Positions 1 through 8,957 of a stretch of DNA of 52,296 nt are shown here, one piece after another. A program made the position numbers and the translations under genes. The stretch is from Candidatus Jidaibacter acanthamoeba (GTDB lineage: Bacteria > Pseudomonadota > Alphaproteobacteria > Rickettsiales > Midichloriaceae): positions 1-52,296 of the forward strand of contig NZ_JSWE01000180.1 in assembly GCF_000815465.1 (NCBI RefSeq). Direction: 5' to 3'. The stretch's first letter is position 1. Each line of letters opens with the position of its first letter. The notes under the pieces are model-generated. The model worked only from the letters and a program-made list of their open reading frames with translations. It was not told the origin of the DNA and searched no databases.

Positions 1-222
1 CATAAAAACCCTATTATCGTGTGCATGAATCATCTCCTCTCTCTTTGTTTGGTCAAGAGCATACTCAATTAATAACTGTGCTATCTCTTTATTACCACTA
101 GCACATGCACCCATAAAAACCCTATTATCGTGTGCATGAATCATCTCCTCTCTCTTTGTTTGGTCAGGAGTAAGATCCAACAACAGTTGCACTATTTCTT
201 TATTACCACCAACACATGCCGC
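1..222 (-). repeat. Tandem 111-bp repeat units within the ankyrin-like gene
   Basis: Two units with a period of 111 bp (37 codons) lie in tandem. The first 55 bases of each copy (starting at 1 and at 112) are identical, while the remaining half of each unit has diverged. The first copy begins at the window edge, so the array may continue outside. Confidence 0.85.
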
Positions 223-450
223 TATAAAAGCAAAATTTCCATGAGAGTAAATCATTTCTTCCTGAAATTCTTTGCTGGTTAAAGATAATAAATGGTTAAC
301 TACTTCGATGTTACCATCATTACAAGCGGATATAAAAGTTTTACTAAATAGTGTCTTGTCATAACCTTCTTTCACATTAAACTCTGAGTAATGATGTTTG
401 ATTGCTTCAATTCTTTGGTTATTACTTAAATTTGTTAGACCTTGCTTCAT
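1..450 (-). CDS. Ankyrin-like repeat protein, 5' part (3' end outside window)
   Basis: An open frame runs leftwards from ATG at 450 to the window edge without a stop, giving 150 residues. After a roughly 35-residue N-terminal segment come repeating units of 37 residues with the pattern AFIxACxxGNKEIVQLLL, followed by a linker ending in EMIHAHDN. The ACxxGNxEIVxLLL core is the helix-turn-helix of ankyrin repeats, but the unit is longer than the usual 33 residues because of an extended connecting loop. Such proteins are common in Rickettsiales and many are suspected host-interaction effectors; nothing in this fragment shows a specific target. No signal peptide is visible. The protein continues beyond base 1, so the number of repeats is unknown. 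Confidence 0.8.
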   Translation of the reverse strand, partial: MKQGLTNLSNNQRIEAIKHHYSEFNVKEGYDKTLFSKTFISACNDGNIEVVNHLLSLTSKEFQEEMIYSHGNFAFIAACVGGNKEIVQLLLDLTPDQTKREEMIHAHDNRVFMGACASGNKEIAQLLIEYALDQTKREEMIHAHDNRVFM

Positions 451-592
451 AATAATACTTTATAACTATTAACTAATAACAAATTTGTAATAAATCTATT
501 GTTAGTTGTATAGTAAAATCAAGTTAATTGTATTAAGTCGCAATTACAAAAGCCTAAATACTAAATTTGTTTTATTAGTAGGATTATATAAA

Positions 593-625
593 AAATCTCC
601 TAAGAAATAATGCCTTAGGAGATTT
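593..625 (-). terminator. Intrinsic terminator after the phasin gene
   Basis: A perfect 12-bp stem (AAATCTCCTAAG, 593-604, paired with 614-625) with a 9-base loop lies just downstream of the phasin stop. On the minus strand the stem ends in a run of six T, as expected for Rho-independent termination of the leftward transcript. Confidence 0.75.
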
Positions 626-659
626 AAATATTTAGTAATAACCTTTAAAGAGTATAAAC

Positions 660-1082
660 TTATTTTCCGGCCTTTTGTGGTTGGCAAACTAAACACATTT
701 CATTTACTGCATCAGATGCTCTTTTATTTAAAATATCAAAAACTTCAAGAGAAGCTTTTGAAGACATCTCCATCATTTCACGCATGTTGCTGCTGAAGTT
801 ATGTATCACATCATTCATACAATTTGAATGAGCTTGTTGCATTTCCTGCATATTTGGATTTACAGAGCAGTCTTTTAAGCATTCAAAGCTTTTTTGTGCA
901 GAATTTTGAGCTATTTCCGCATTTCTTCTGGATGCAGCTTGCATTCCTTCCATCCACACTTGGTTAGCGGCAGTTAAAGCTTCCACATTTTTACTTATTG
1001 TTCCCTTGAATATGTTTAAATCCATCGGTTGGAAATTACCCATAAAATTTGTAAAATAGTTTTTAAAGTTATTAGCTACCAT
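660..1082 (-). CDS. Phasin family protein
   Basis: A 140-residue acidic, Met/Asn/Gln-rich helical protein without a signal peptide or membrane segment. The pattern of N-terminal FKNYFTNFMGNFQP, then long amphipathic helices with AANQVWMEGMQAASRRNAE, resembles the phasin_2 family, small proteins that coat polyhydroxyalkanoate granules. Family assignment rests on this resemblance. No PHA synthase is visible in the window, so a storage role is only inferred; phasin-like proteins can also act as general surface or chaperone-like proteins. It is a single-gene unit with its own terminator at 593-625. Confidence 0.65.
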   Translation of the reverse strand: MVANNFKNYFTNFMGNFQPMDLNIFKGTISKNVEALTAANQVWMEGMQAASRRNAEIAQNSAQKSFECLKDCSVNPNMQEMQQAHSNCMNDVIHNFSSNMREMMEMSSKASLEVFDILNKRASDAVNEMCLVCQPQKAGK

Positions 1083-1191
1083 GATATACCCATTATTAAT
1101 ATTTATTTTATATTTTTATTATAACATGCTTTTTGTGCAATGCAACATGTGAGCTCTAAATATTTTAAATAAATACGTAAGTAGCTAATTT

Positions 1192-2526
1192 TTATACAAT
1201 TAAGCCATAGAGACTATTTTGAGTAGCTTCTTCTATTTTAACATTTACGGTCGTTCCGATGATACTATCATCATTATACTCAACCAGAACCGTTTGTAGG
1301 TAAGGTGTTTTCCCGTGATACCTATTTTGCTGCCTACTCTTACCGTCAATCAACACAGGCATTATTGAACTTACTTTACTTTTGTTATATTCAAGATGTT
1401 GTTGGTTTAATAATTCTTGCAGTATATTTAGTCGTTCAGTTTTTACTTCTTCCGCAATCTGGTTCTCAAGTACCGCAGCAGCTGTTCCCGGGCGAGGGCT
1501 ATATTTAAATGAGTAAGAAAGCGCAAAATTTACTTGCCTTATTAAATCCAAAGTATCTTCAAAATCTTGATCAGTTTCGCCTGGGTAACCAACGATAAAA
1601 TCAGAAGAAAAAGCTATATCCGGACATATTTCTCTATATTTATTAATAACTTCAAAATAATATTTTCTGTCATGCTTTCTATTCATAGCTTTTAAGATTC
1701 TATCCGAGCCTGATTGCACGGGAAGATGTAAAAACGGCATTACTTTAGGATGATTAGCGTGCATCTCCATTAAATTCTCATCAAGCATATCATTAGGATG
1801 GGAGGTAGTGTATCTTATTCTTTCCAGTTTATCTATCTCAGCTAACCTTTTTATAAGTTTACCTAATCCCCAAGTTTCTCCGTTTTCTAATTCAGCATGA
1901 TATGCACTTACGTTTTGTCCGAGCAAAGTAATTTCTTTAACTCCTAAGGAGACAAGTCTTAATGCTTCTCTATAAATTTCCGGTACCGGCCTGGAGTACT
2001 CGGCACCTCTGGTAAACGGCACGCAGCAGAAACTACAAAATTTATCGCAGCCTTCCTGTACGGTTAAAAATGCGGTTACTCCTCTCTCTCCTGATTCTTC
2101 TGGTAAAGAATCGAATTTAGAGTTAAGCGGAAACTCCAAATCTATTGCCCAGCCGGTTTTTCTCTTAGCTTTTTCGATTAACTCCGGCAGATTTTGATAA
2201 GATTGAGGGCCTACGACTATATCAACATACGGTGCGCGCTTAAAAATTTCCTCACCCTCAGCTTGAGCTACACAACCGGCAACCGCAATCATCATGTTTT
2301 CACCTTTTGCAGCCTTTTCTTCCTTGCCTTTTCTTATTCTTCCAAGCTCTGAATAAACTTTATCAGTTGCTTTTTCTCTAATATGGCAAGTGTTAAGAAT
2401 AACTAAGTCGGCATTTTCCGGCTCTTCACTTAGCTCAAATCCATGGGGTTTCAACAAATCACCCATCTTCACTGAGTCATAAACATTCATCTGGCAACCG
2501 TAGGTTTTAATATAGAGCTTAGCCAT
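1192..2526 (-). CDS. miaB: tRNA-2-methylthio-N6-dimethylallyladenosine synthase MiaB
   Basis: 444 residues, the normal length for the family. MiaB is a radical-SAM methylthiotransferase that adds the 2-methylthio group to i6A37 in tRNAs reading UNN codons, using two 4Fe-4S clusters. The N-terminal UPF0004 domain shows its three cluster cysteines in [15 protein letters not shown] and AGCVAQAEG. The radical-SAM motif is CDKFCSFC (CxxxCxxC), followed by the TRGAEYSRP segment and, around residue 270, [16 protein letters not shown] domain forms the C-terminus. The start ATG at 2526 directly gives the expected N-terminus [13 protein letters not shown]. It is divergent from prfB. Confidence 0.95.
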   Translation of the reverse strand: MAKLYIKTYGCQMNVYDSVKMGDLLKPHGFELSEEPENADLVILNTCHIREKATDKVYSELGRIRKGKEEKAAKGENMMIAVAGCVAQAEGEEIFKRAPYVDIVVGPQSYQNLPELIEKAKRKTGWAIDLEFPLNSKFDSLPEESGERGVTAFLTVQEGCDKFCSFCCVPFTRGAEYSRPVPEIYREALRLVSLGVKEITLLGQNVSAYHAELENGETWGLGKLIKRLAEIDKLERIRYTTSHPNDMLDENLMEMHANHPKVMPFLHLPVQSGSDRILKAMNRKHDRKYYFEVINKYREICPDIAFSSDFIVGYPGETDQDFEDTLDLIRQVNFALSYSFKYSPRPGTAAAVLENQIAEEVKTERLNILQELLNQQHLEYNKSKVSSIMPVLIDGKSRQQNRYHGKTPYLQTVLVEYNDDSIIGTTVNVKIEEATQNSLYGLIV

Positions 2527-2675
2527 TGGGATATTTTGAAAATTAGTTTATATAATGTTTTCGCATTTTAATTGAAACTAAGCTTTAAGACAACAGATTC
2601 CTTATTCAACTTGTCTATTGCTATTTATGGTGGTAAAGTTCAACTAAGATTTAATGATTTTCTATTTAGGAATTT

Positions 2676-3807
2676 ATGGAGTTCGAGCTTGCAATTGTAA
2701 AAAGCAATATTGAGAAGTCTATCTCGCTTCTTAGGAGGTATCTTTGACTGGGACAATGCTGAAGCTCGCCTCATTAATTTAACTAAAGAATGTGAAGACC
2801 CTGAGTTATGGAATAATACTGCTAAAGCGCAAAAGTTGCTGCGAGAAAAAAGCTACTTGGAAAACTCAATAGCTACAGTTAAACATATCGAAAAAGAAAC
2901 AGCTAACCTTATAGAGCTTTTTGTACTTAGTGAATTAGATAATGACCAAAGTACTATTAATGAAGTAAAAAAAGAGCTATTAGTATTAGAAAAATCAGCA
3001 AAGCAAAAAGAAATTGAATGCTTATTTTCAGGAGAAGCGGATCATAATGATGCATTTTTAGAAATTCACTCAGGTGCCGGAGGAACGGAAAGCCATGATT
3101 GGGCTTCAATACTTTATAGAATGTATACGAGATGGGCTGAGAAGCATAAGTTTAAAATTGAAATTGTAGATTATCTTGCCGGGGAAGAAGCCGGAATTAA
3201 AACCGTTACCATGAAAATTACGGGAGAAAATGTTTACGGCTGGCTAAAGACAGAGAGCGGAGTACATAGACTAGTTAGAATCTCTCCATTTAATGCAGCC
3301 GGCAAAAGGCACACCAGTTTTGCAAGCGCATGGGTCTTCCCGGTGATTGATGATTCTATTGAAATCAGCATAAATGAATCAGATTTAAGGATAGATACTT
3401 TTCGTTCTTCAGGCGCCGGCGGGCAACATGTAAATACCACGGATAGTGCGGTAAGAATTACTCATATACCGAGCGGAATCGTTGTTTCATCACAAACGAA
3501 CAGATCGCAGCATAGAAATCGTGATGAATGTATGTCAATGTTAAAATCCAGGCTTTATGAGCGTGAACTTAAGAAGAAAGAAGAGAAGATCAACCAGATG
3601 AATGCAGCAAAAACCGATATCGGGTGGGGGCATCAAATTCGTTCATATGTACTGCAACCATACCAAATGGTTAAAGACTTAAGAACCGGCTATTCTTCTC
3701 CTGAACCTTCCGCGGTACTGGACGGTGAGCTTGATGAATTTATATTAAGGAGCCTTGAAGCTAAAATGTCCGGCCAAGGTTTGGAACCACAATTTGATAC
3801 TGAATAA
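2676..3807 (+). CDS. prfB: Peptide chain release factor 2, with programmed +1 frameshift
   Basis: RF2 releases the peptide at UGA and UAA codons. The reading frame starts at ATG 2676 and runs 23 codons to an in-frame TGA at 2745-2747; decoding then continues in the +1 frame from GAC at 2746 to the stop at 3807, for 376 residues. The shift sequence (AGGAGG TAT CTT TGA C) closely matches the classic prfB autoregulatory site. A naive caller would instead begin at TTG 2710 and lose the true N-terminus MEFELAIVKSNIEKS. The anticodon-like SPF tripeptide (RISPFNAAGKR) identifies RF2 rather than RF1, and SGAGGQHVN is the GGQ catalytic loop. murB follows after 5 bases. Confidence 0.95.
2733..2748 (+). 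promoter_or_regulatory. prfB programmed +1 frameshift site
   Basis: An internal Shine-Dalgarno-like AGGAGG (2733-2738) lies three bases before the slippery CTT codon (2742-2744), followed by the in-frame stop TGA and a C (2745-2748). When RF2 is scarce, slow termination at UGA lets the ribosome slip +1 and make full-length RF2, so RF2 controls its own synthesis. The arrangement is as in E. coli prfB. Confidence 0.93.
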
Positions 3808-3812
3808 AACAA

Positions 3813-4715
3813 ATGACTATTATCTCAGAATTACCAATTGTTAAAGGAAAATATAGAGAGCAGGCGGAATTAGCTAAAATGTGCTGGTTCGGGGTAGGAG
3901 GTAAAGCTGAAGTTTTATTCATCCCGGAAGATCTACAAGATTTAGAGCTGTTTTTAAAAAACAAACCTCTTGGTTTAGCAATCAATATAATAGGAGTCGG
4001 CTCTAATCTATTGGTGAGAGACGGAGGAATCGGAGGAGTAGTAATTAGGCTCGGCAGAGGCTTTAACTATATAGAACATAATACTGACTGTATAATTACG
4101 GCGGGTGCAGCGGTTCTGGATTTAAATCTCGCTTTATACACCAGAGAGGCAGCAATCACCGGACTGGAGTTCTTCTCTGGTATTCCAGGGACAGTCGGAG
4201 GAGCGCTTGCTATGAATGCAGGTGCTTACGGTAATGATACTGCATCGGTATTGATTGAGGCGACCGCAGTTAACCTAAAATCCGGCGAGATAAAAACCTT
4301 TAAAGCTGAAGAAATAGGTTATTATTATCGTGGCAAACATTTAAGCAATGATTGGATTTTTACGGAAGCTAAATTTCAGGGAAACCCGGGTGAAGTACAA
4401 AGAATCGCTGGAAAGATTGATGAGATTCAAAGCCAAAGGTCATCAACCCAACCTATAAAAACTAAAACCAGCGGTTCAACATTTAAAAACCCTATGCTAG
4501 GTGATAAAGCCTGGCAATTGGTAGATAAAGCAGGTTGTAGAGGTCTGCGCATCGGAGGTGCTCAAGTATCCGAAATGCATTGTAACTTTTTTATAAATAT
4601 GGGCGATGCTACTGCACATGATTTGGAAAGCTTAATTAAAGAAGTGCAGTCAAGAGTACTAACTATTTGCGGTATTAAATTAGAAGAGGAAATAAAGATT
4701 ATCGGTGAGGCTTAA
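3813..4715 (+). CDS. murB: UDP-N-acetylenolpyruvoylglucosamine reductase MurB
   Basis: 300 residues, type II MurB size. It reduces enolpyruvyl-UDP-GlcNAc to UDP-MurNAc with NADPH and FAD, the second committed step of peptidoglycan synthesis in the cytoplasm. Visible FAD-binding motifs are GVGSNLLVRDGG and SGIPGTVGGALAMNAGAYG; the catalytic serine is in SGSTFKNP and the acidic residue near the C-terminus is in IKLEEEIKIIGEA. It lies 5 bases after prfB and so is probably cotranscribed with it. With glmM and PBP1A in the same window it supports a peptidoglycan pathway in this organism. Confidence 0.95.
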   Translation: MTIISELPIVKGKYREQAELAKMCWFGVGGKAEVLFIPEDLQDLELFLKNKPLGLAINIIGVGSNLLVRDGGIGGVVIRLGRGFNYIEHNTDCIITAGAAVLDLNLALYTREAAITGLEFFSGIPGTVGGALAMNAGAYGNDTASVLIEATAVNLKSGEIKTFKAEEIGYYYRGKHLSNDWIFTEAKFQGNPGEVQRIAGKIDEIQSQRSSTQPIKTKTSGSTFKNPMLGDKAWQLVDKAGCRGLRIGGAQVSEMHCNFFINMGDATAHDLESLIKEVQSRVLTICGIKLEEEIKIIGEA

Positions 4716-4794
4716 ACCTTGTTTCAGACTTGATTTTTCGCATATTTAATATAACCTACAAAAGTATATTTTAAATTTTTATAACGCATTTTGC

Positions 4795-5283
4795 ATGGAA
4801 ACTGTTAAGTTTTTCTTTAAATCATTTTTTCTAACTGAGATATTTAAAGGCCTTTACATAACTCTTACTTATATGTTTAAAAAAAAGGTAACCTTAAGTT
4901 ATCCTTATGAAAAAGGGTATTTAAGTTCCAGATTTAGGGGGGAGCATGCTTTAAGAAGATATCCGAACGGGGAAGAGCGTTGCATTGCTTGCAAGCTTTG
5001 CGAGGCGATTTGTCCGGCACTTGCAATTACCATAGAAGCTGAGGAAAGAGAAGACCATAGTAGACGTACTACTCGTTATGATATTGATATGACTAAATGT
5101 ATTTATTGCGGCTTATGCCAAGAGGCTTGCCCGGTTGATGCAATTGTTGAAGGGCCGAACTTTGAGTTTTCTACCGAGACTCATGAAGAGCTTTTATATA
5201 ATAAAGATAAGCTTATAAATAACGGCGAAAAATGGGAACAGGCTATCGCTCATAATATTGAGAAGGAAGCTCAGTTTAAGTGA
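4795..5283 (+). CDS. nuoI: NADH-quinone oxidoreductase subunit I
   Basis: 162 residues, as usual for NuoI/TYKY. It is the complex I subunit of the peripheral arm that carries clusters N6a and N6b and passes electrons towards quinone. The two ferredoxin motifs are [12 protein letters not shown] and [12 protein letters not shown]; the N-terminal stretch with [18 protein letters not shown] is the amphipathic helix that contacts the membrane arm. The gene stands alone between murB and glmM, not in a nuo operon, which matches the scattered complex I genes elsewhere in the window. Confidence 0.95.
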   Translation: METVKFFFKSFFLTEIFKGLYITLTYMFKKKVTLSYPYEKGYLSSRFRGEHALRRYPNGEERCIACKLCEAICPALAITIEAEEREDHSRRTTRYDIDMTKCIYCGLCQEACPVDAIVEGPNFEFSTETHEELLYNKDKLINNGEKWEQAIAHNIEKEAQFK

Positions 5284-5397
5284 AATTTATATTAGCTGAC
5301 AAACATAAAAAAATAATTATTTATTATGATTTAAGTAATTAGCTTATATATTATGCTTAAAAGTTAGAAAGTTAAAAACTAGGGAAGTTTATTTAGA

Positions 5398-6741
5398 ATG
5401 CAAAGATTATTCGGAACCGACGGTATAAGAGGAACAGCAAATCAATACCCCATGACTGCTGAGATTGCAATGAAATTCGGTATGGCAGCGGGCACATATT
5501 ATAAAAAACTGGGGCACCGCAATCGTGTAGTAATTGCGAAAGATACCAGGCTTTCGGGTTATTTAATTGAGCCGGCACTCACTTCAGGATTTATAAGCGT
5601 CGGTGTGGATGTAATTCTGGTCGGTCCTATGCCGACGCCTGCGGTTTCAATGCTAATTAGGTCACTAAGAGCTGATTTAGGTGTAATGATTTCGGCCTCG
5701 CATAACCCTTATTTTGATAATGGATTAAAGTTATTTGATAGCAAAGGATTTAAACTTTCCGACGAGTGTGAAGACAAAATTCAGGAGATGATTTTAAGTG
5801 CGGATATTAACCGATATCTTGTGCCCCCTATAGATTTGGGAAGGGCAAAGCGCCTTGATGATGCACCGGGAAGATATATTGAACATGTTAAAAATTCTTT
5901 TAATAAGGAAAATAATCTTACCGGATTAAGAATAGTCGTTGATGGCGCTAACGGCAGTGCATATCACTTAGCTCCTACCATATTATGGGAGCTTGGTGCT
6001 GAGGTGATATCAATCGGGACTGAGCCTAATGGGTTTAATATTAATGAGGCTTGCGGTTCTACGCACCCTGAAACTTTATCAAAGAAAGTAGTTGAAACAA
6101 GAGCGGATATAGGAATTGCGCTTGACGGGGATGCTGATAGGGTAGTTATTGTTGATGATAAAGGCCATATAATTTCCGGAGACCATGTTATCGGCTTAAT
6201 AGCTCTTCATTTACACAATCGAAAAAGACTTAATAACGATATGGTGGTAGTCACCCAGATGTCTAACGGGGCTTTGGATGAATATTTGAAGAGTCATAAT
6301 ATAAACACTATCCGCACTAAGGTGGGAGATCGTTATGTATTTGATGCTATGCGTAAAAATAATTGCAACTTAGGGGGTGAACAATCAGGGCATGTCATAT
6401 TAAGCAACTACTCAACTACGGGTGATGGGATAGTAGCAGCTTTACAAGTACTTTCTTTATTAGTTGAAAGCGGTAAAAAAATGAGTAAGCTAAGCCATAT
6501 TTTTGAGCTTTACCCGCAAGTAGTTCGCAATATAAAATTTACTAAAAATAATCCTTTAGAAAATCCGAAATTGCAGGAAGAACTTGAGGAGATAAATAAA
6601 TCTTATAATGCTGAAAGGATCTTTATCAGGAAATCAGGAACGGAGAAATTAGTAAGAGTTATGGTTGAGGGTAAACAGAAAAACATTATTACTGAAGCTG
6701 CTCAAACTATAGAAACGCTAATTTCCGAGTATTGCAGCTAG
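5398..6741 (+). CDS. glmM: Phosphoglucosamine mutase
   Basis: 447 residues, the standard GlmM length. It converts glucosamine-6-phosphate to glucosamine-1-phosphate on the way to UDP-GlcNAc, which feeds both peptidoglycan and lipid A. The N-terminus RLFGTDGIRGTAN is diagnostic; the phosphoserine loop is ISASHNP, the Mg2+ loop is DGDADRV, the sugar-binding loop is GGEQSGH and the phosphate-binding C-terminal motif is RKSGTEKLVRVMVEG. It ends 4 bases into the convergent lpxK (overlap of 6738-6741). Confidence 0.96.
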   Translation: MQRLFGTDGIRGTANQYPMTAEIAMKFGMAAGTYYKKLGHRNRVVIAKDTRLSGYLIEPALTSGFISVGVDVILVGPMPTPAVSMLIRSLRADLGVMISASHNPYFDNGLKLFDSKGFKLSDECEDKIQEMILSADINRYLVPPIDLGRAKRLDDAPGRYIEHVKNSFNKENNLTGLRIVVDGANGSAYHLAPTILWELGAEVISIGTEPNGFNINEACGSTHPETLSKKVVETRADIGIALDGDADRVVIVDDKGHIISGDHVIGLIALHLHNRKRLNNDMVVVTQMSNGALDEYLKSHNINTIRTKVGDRYVFDAMRKNNCNLGGEQSGHVILSNYSTTGDGIVAALQVLSLLVESGKKMSKLSHIFELYPQVVRNIKFTKNNPLENPKLQEELEEINKSYNAERIFIRKSGTEKLVRVMVEGKQKNIITEAAQTIETLISEYCS

Positions 6742-7709
6742 TCAATTTTGTTAGTTACCTTAAAAATCAGACTATAAAATTCATTTGGAAATATATATTC
6801 AATTTCTACCACTTCAATATAAGGATGATGGGGAAGCGGAATTTTAACTATATCTTTAGAAGTAGTAATTATCTTTAAATTGAGCTTTTTAGCTAAGCCA
6901 ACTATAACCTCAATTTCCCCCCTGCTATAATTATGATGATCGCCGAAAATAAACTTTTCAGCAATAGTAATATTTAAAGATTTAAGAGTAGTAAGAAATT
7001 TTTCAGGTGAAGCAATCCCGTATAAAGCTATGAAAACTTTATCTTGTAATAGTTCTGCATTTTTAACTATGGTTTTAGCAATGAAAGTCGGGAGCTTGGA
7101 ATTTATTATATTTGCTTTGCCTTCCCCTGTATAAACTATGCAATCAGTTTTTTTTAAAACTAAGCTTAAACTTTCCCTTAAAGGCCCGGCAGGTAATAAT
7201 TGATGATTACCTAAGCCGTAATTGCTATCAATTACTAAAATAGAAAAATCTTTTTCCAAAGTATAATTTTGTAGCCCATCATCCATAATAATTACTTCCG
7301 CTCCATCTCTTTGCGCTCGCAATGCAGCAAGGAATCGATCTCTATTAATATAAACGGGTGCAATTTTTGATAAAACCAAAGCTTCATCTCCGACTTCATA
7401 TGCAGAATGATCCTGAACTAATGTTGCCTCCTTATTTGTGCTTAAAGAGCCTTTATATCCTCTTGAAATGATAGCAACCTTTTTGCCTATACTTTGTAAG
7501 AATTCAGCTATGGTAATGACGGTCGGAGTTTTACCTGCACCTCCTACTACAATATTACCTACACAGATAACCGGTATGTTTATTTTGTTTGGCTTAGAAA
7601 CTATATATTTCACATAAACAATAAAACGGTAAATAAAAGATAACGGCAGTAAACACAAGGTAAGCCAATTAAATTGCTGCCAAAATCTCGGTCTATTTAA
7701 GTTTTTCAT
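6738..7709 (-). CDS. lpxK: Tetraacyldisaccharide 4'-kinase LpxK
   Basis: 323 residues. LpxK phosphorylates the 4' position of tetraacyldisaccharide-1-phosphate to make lipid IVA at the inner face of the cytoplasmic membrane. The P-loop is in VGNIVVGGAGKTP, and DDGLQNYTLEKDFSILVID is the characteristic LpxK segment. The N-terminal hydrophobic stretch LTLCLLPLSFIYRFIVYV is the membrane anchor. The start overlaps the waaA stop by 4 bases (ATGA), so the two are translationally coupled. The presence of lpxK and waaA argues for a lipid A-containing outer membrane, unlike Anaplasma and Ehrlichia, which lack these genes. Confidence 0.94.
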   Translation of the reverse strand: MKNLNRPRFWQQFNWLTLCLLPLSFIYRFIVYVKYIVSKPNKINIPVICVGNIVVGGAGKTPTVITIAEFLQSIGKKVAIISRGYKGSLSTNKEATLVQDHSAYEVGDEALVLSKIAPVYINRDRFLAALRAQRDGAEVIIMDDGLQNYTLEKDFSILVIDSNYGLGNHQLLPAGPLRESLSLVLKKTDCIVYTGEGKANIINSKLPTFIAKTIVKNAELLQDKVFIALYGIASPEKFLTTLKSLNITIAEKFIFGDHHNYSRGEIEVIVGLAKKLNLKIITTSKDIVKIPLPHHPYIEVVEIEYIFPNEFYSLIFKVTNKID

Positions 7710-8956
7710 CTTTCAAGTAGATATGTAAGGTTAGTATATATTTTATCTATTAGCCCTCGCTCTTTATTTACTAATTTATAAGCATTATCCGCATAACGTT
7801 CTATTTCGCTTTCATTTTTAAATAAGGATATTATTCTTAAAGCCAGCTCTTGGTTATCTTGAACTTCAATAACTGCCTCCGCATTTTTAAATTCCTGCAT
7901 AACATCCGAAAAATTAGTGTAATGTTTACCCGTGAGAATACAACAATTTAAGTGCGCCGGTTCAATAATATTATGCCCACCCAATTTAACCAGTGATGCT
8001 CCGACAAACACTAATTTTGCTAATCGATAAAAAGCCCCAAGTTCTCCGAGCGTATCAATAATATATATATCAGGAGAATAATTTATTTTCGGTTGAAGAG
8101 TTTTCAATGCAACATCTTTTGATATTTTACACGCAAGCTTATAAACTTCCGCACCGCGGCTAGGGTGCCTAGGAATAATAATTAAGCAAATATCAGGTAT
8201 TTCCTTTTTTATTATTGCATAAATATTTAATATTAATTCTTCTTCATTTTCATGGGTGCTTGCGCATAATAAAACTTTTTTATCAGCATAAATGGTTTGT
8301 AGGTGTTTTAGTAAGGTTTCATCATATGCAAGCGGTGGTGCATAGTATTTTAAATTAGTTATCTCACCTGCTACATTATTAGAAAATAACTTTAGTTTAT
8401 TATGTGAGCTTAGGGAACAAGCAGCAATATAGGAAAACTTACTGAATATAAGCTTGGCAATACTTGGGATTTTGCTCCATATTTGAAATGATTTATCAGA
8501 CATATTTGCATTTATAAGGGCAAGTTTAAAGCGCTTAGAAGACTCTATAATTAAATTCGGCCATATTTCGGATTCAATGAAAATGCCAAGCTGCGGTTGC
8601 CAATAGTTTAAGAATTTTTTTATGAATAAAGGGGAATCAAGAGGTGCAAATTGATGAATAATATTTTTAATTTTTATCGTTTCAAATATTTTTGCCGAAG
8701 TTAAAGTGCCTGAAGTAATCAGCAACTGATAATCTAATTCAGAAAACTTTTCCAATATGGGTGTTAATGCTTTCATCTCGCCTACACTTGCAACATGAAA
8801 CCATATAACTTTGTTATCTTTTTTTAAACTTGCTTTACCAAATTTTTCTTTATAACGTTTTGGATCTTCCTTCTTTTTAAAAATACGATATTGTATAATA
8901 CACCATAAGAATGGAGCAAGTATTACGGATAGAGCTTTGTAAATATGCAGCAACAT
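7706..8956 (-). CDS. waaA: 3-deoxy-D-manno-octulosonic acid (Kdo) transferase
   Basis: About 416 residues, matching KdtA/WaaA, a GT30 glycosyltransferase that adds Kdo from CMP-Kdo to lipid IVA. Family signatures are VIWFHVASVGEMKALTPIL near residue 50, GIFIESEIWPNLI in the middle and VGASLVKLGGHNIIEPAHL in the C-terminal nucleotide-binding lobe. An N-terminal hydrophobic helix anchors it at the inner membrane. I prefer ATG at 8956, one base after the stop of the acyltransferase gene; a TTG at 8968 would add four residues and overlap that gene. Whether it is mono- or bifunctional cannot be told from sequence. Confidence 0.94.
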   Translation of the reverse strand: MLLHIYKALSVILAPFLWCIIQYRIFKKKEDPKRYKEKFGKASLKKDNKVIWFHVASVGEMKALTPILEKFSELDYQLLITSGTLTSAKIFETIKIKNIIHQFAPLDSPLFIKKFLNYWQPQLGIFIESEIWPNLIIESSKRFKLALINANMSDKSFQIWSKIPSIAKLIFSKFSYIAACSLSSHNKLKLFSNNVAGEITNLKYYAPPLAYDETLLKHLQTIYADKKVLLCASTHENEEELILNIYAIIKKEIPDICLIIIPRHPSRGAEVYKLACKISKDVALKTLQPKINYSPDIYIIDTLGELGAFYRLAKLVFVGASLVKLGGHNIIEPAHLNCCILTGKHYTNFSDVMQEFKNAEAVIEVQDNQELALRIISLFKNESEIERYADNAYKLVNKERGLIDKIYTNLTYLLER

Positions 8957-8957
8957 A

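Noticed and set aside
1305-1508. Open frame of 67 codons on the plus strand
   Set aside because: It lies wholly inside miaB on the other strand and has no family resemblance; a shadow.
2676-2700. GTTCGAGCTT resembling a tRNA T-loop
   Set aside because: It is the start of the prfB coding sequence and no cloverleaf can be drawn. I found no tRNA in any gap.
2710-2745. TTG at 2710 as start of prfB
   Set aside because: The frameshift site and the in-frame ATG at 2676 with typical RF2 N-terminus show that the real start is upstream in the other frame.
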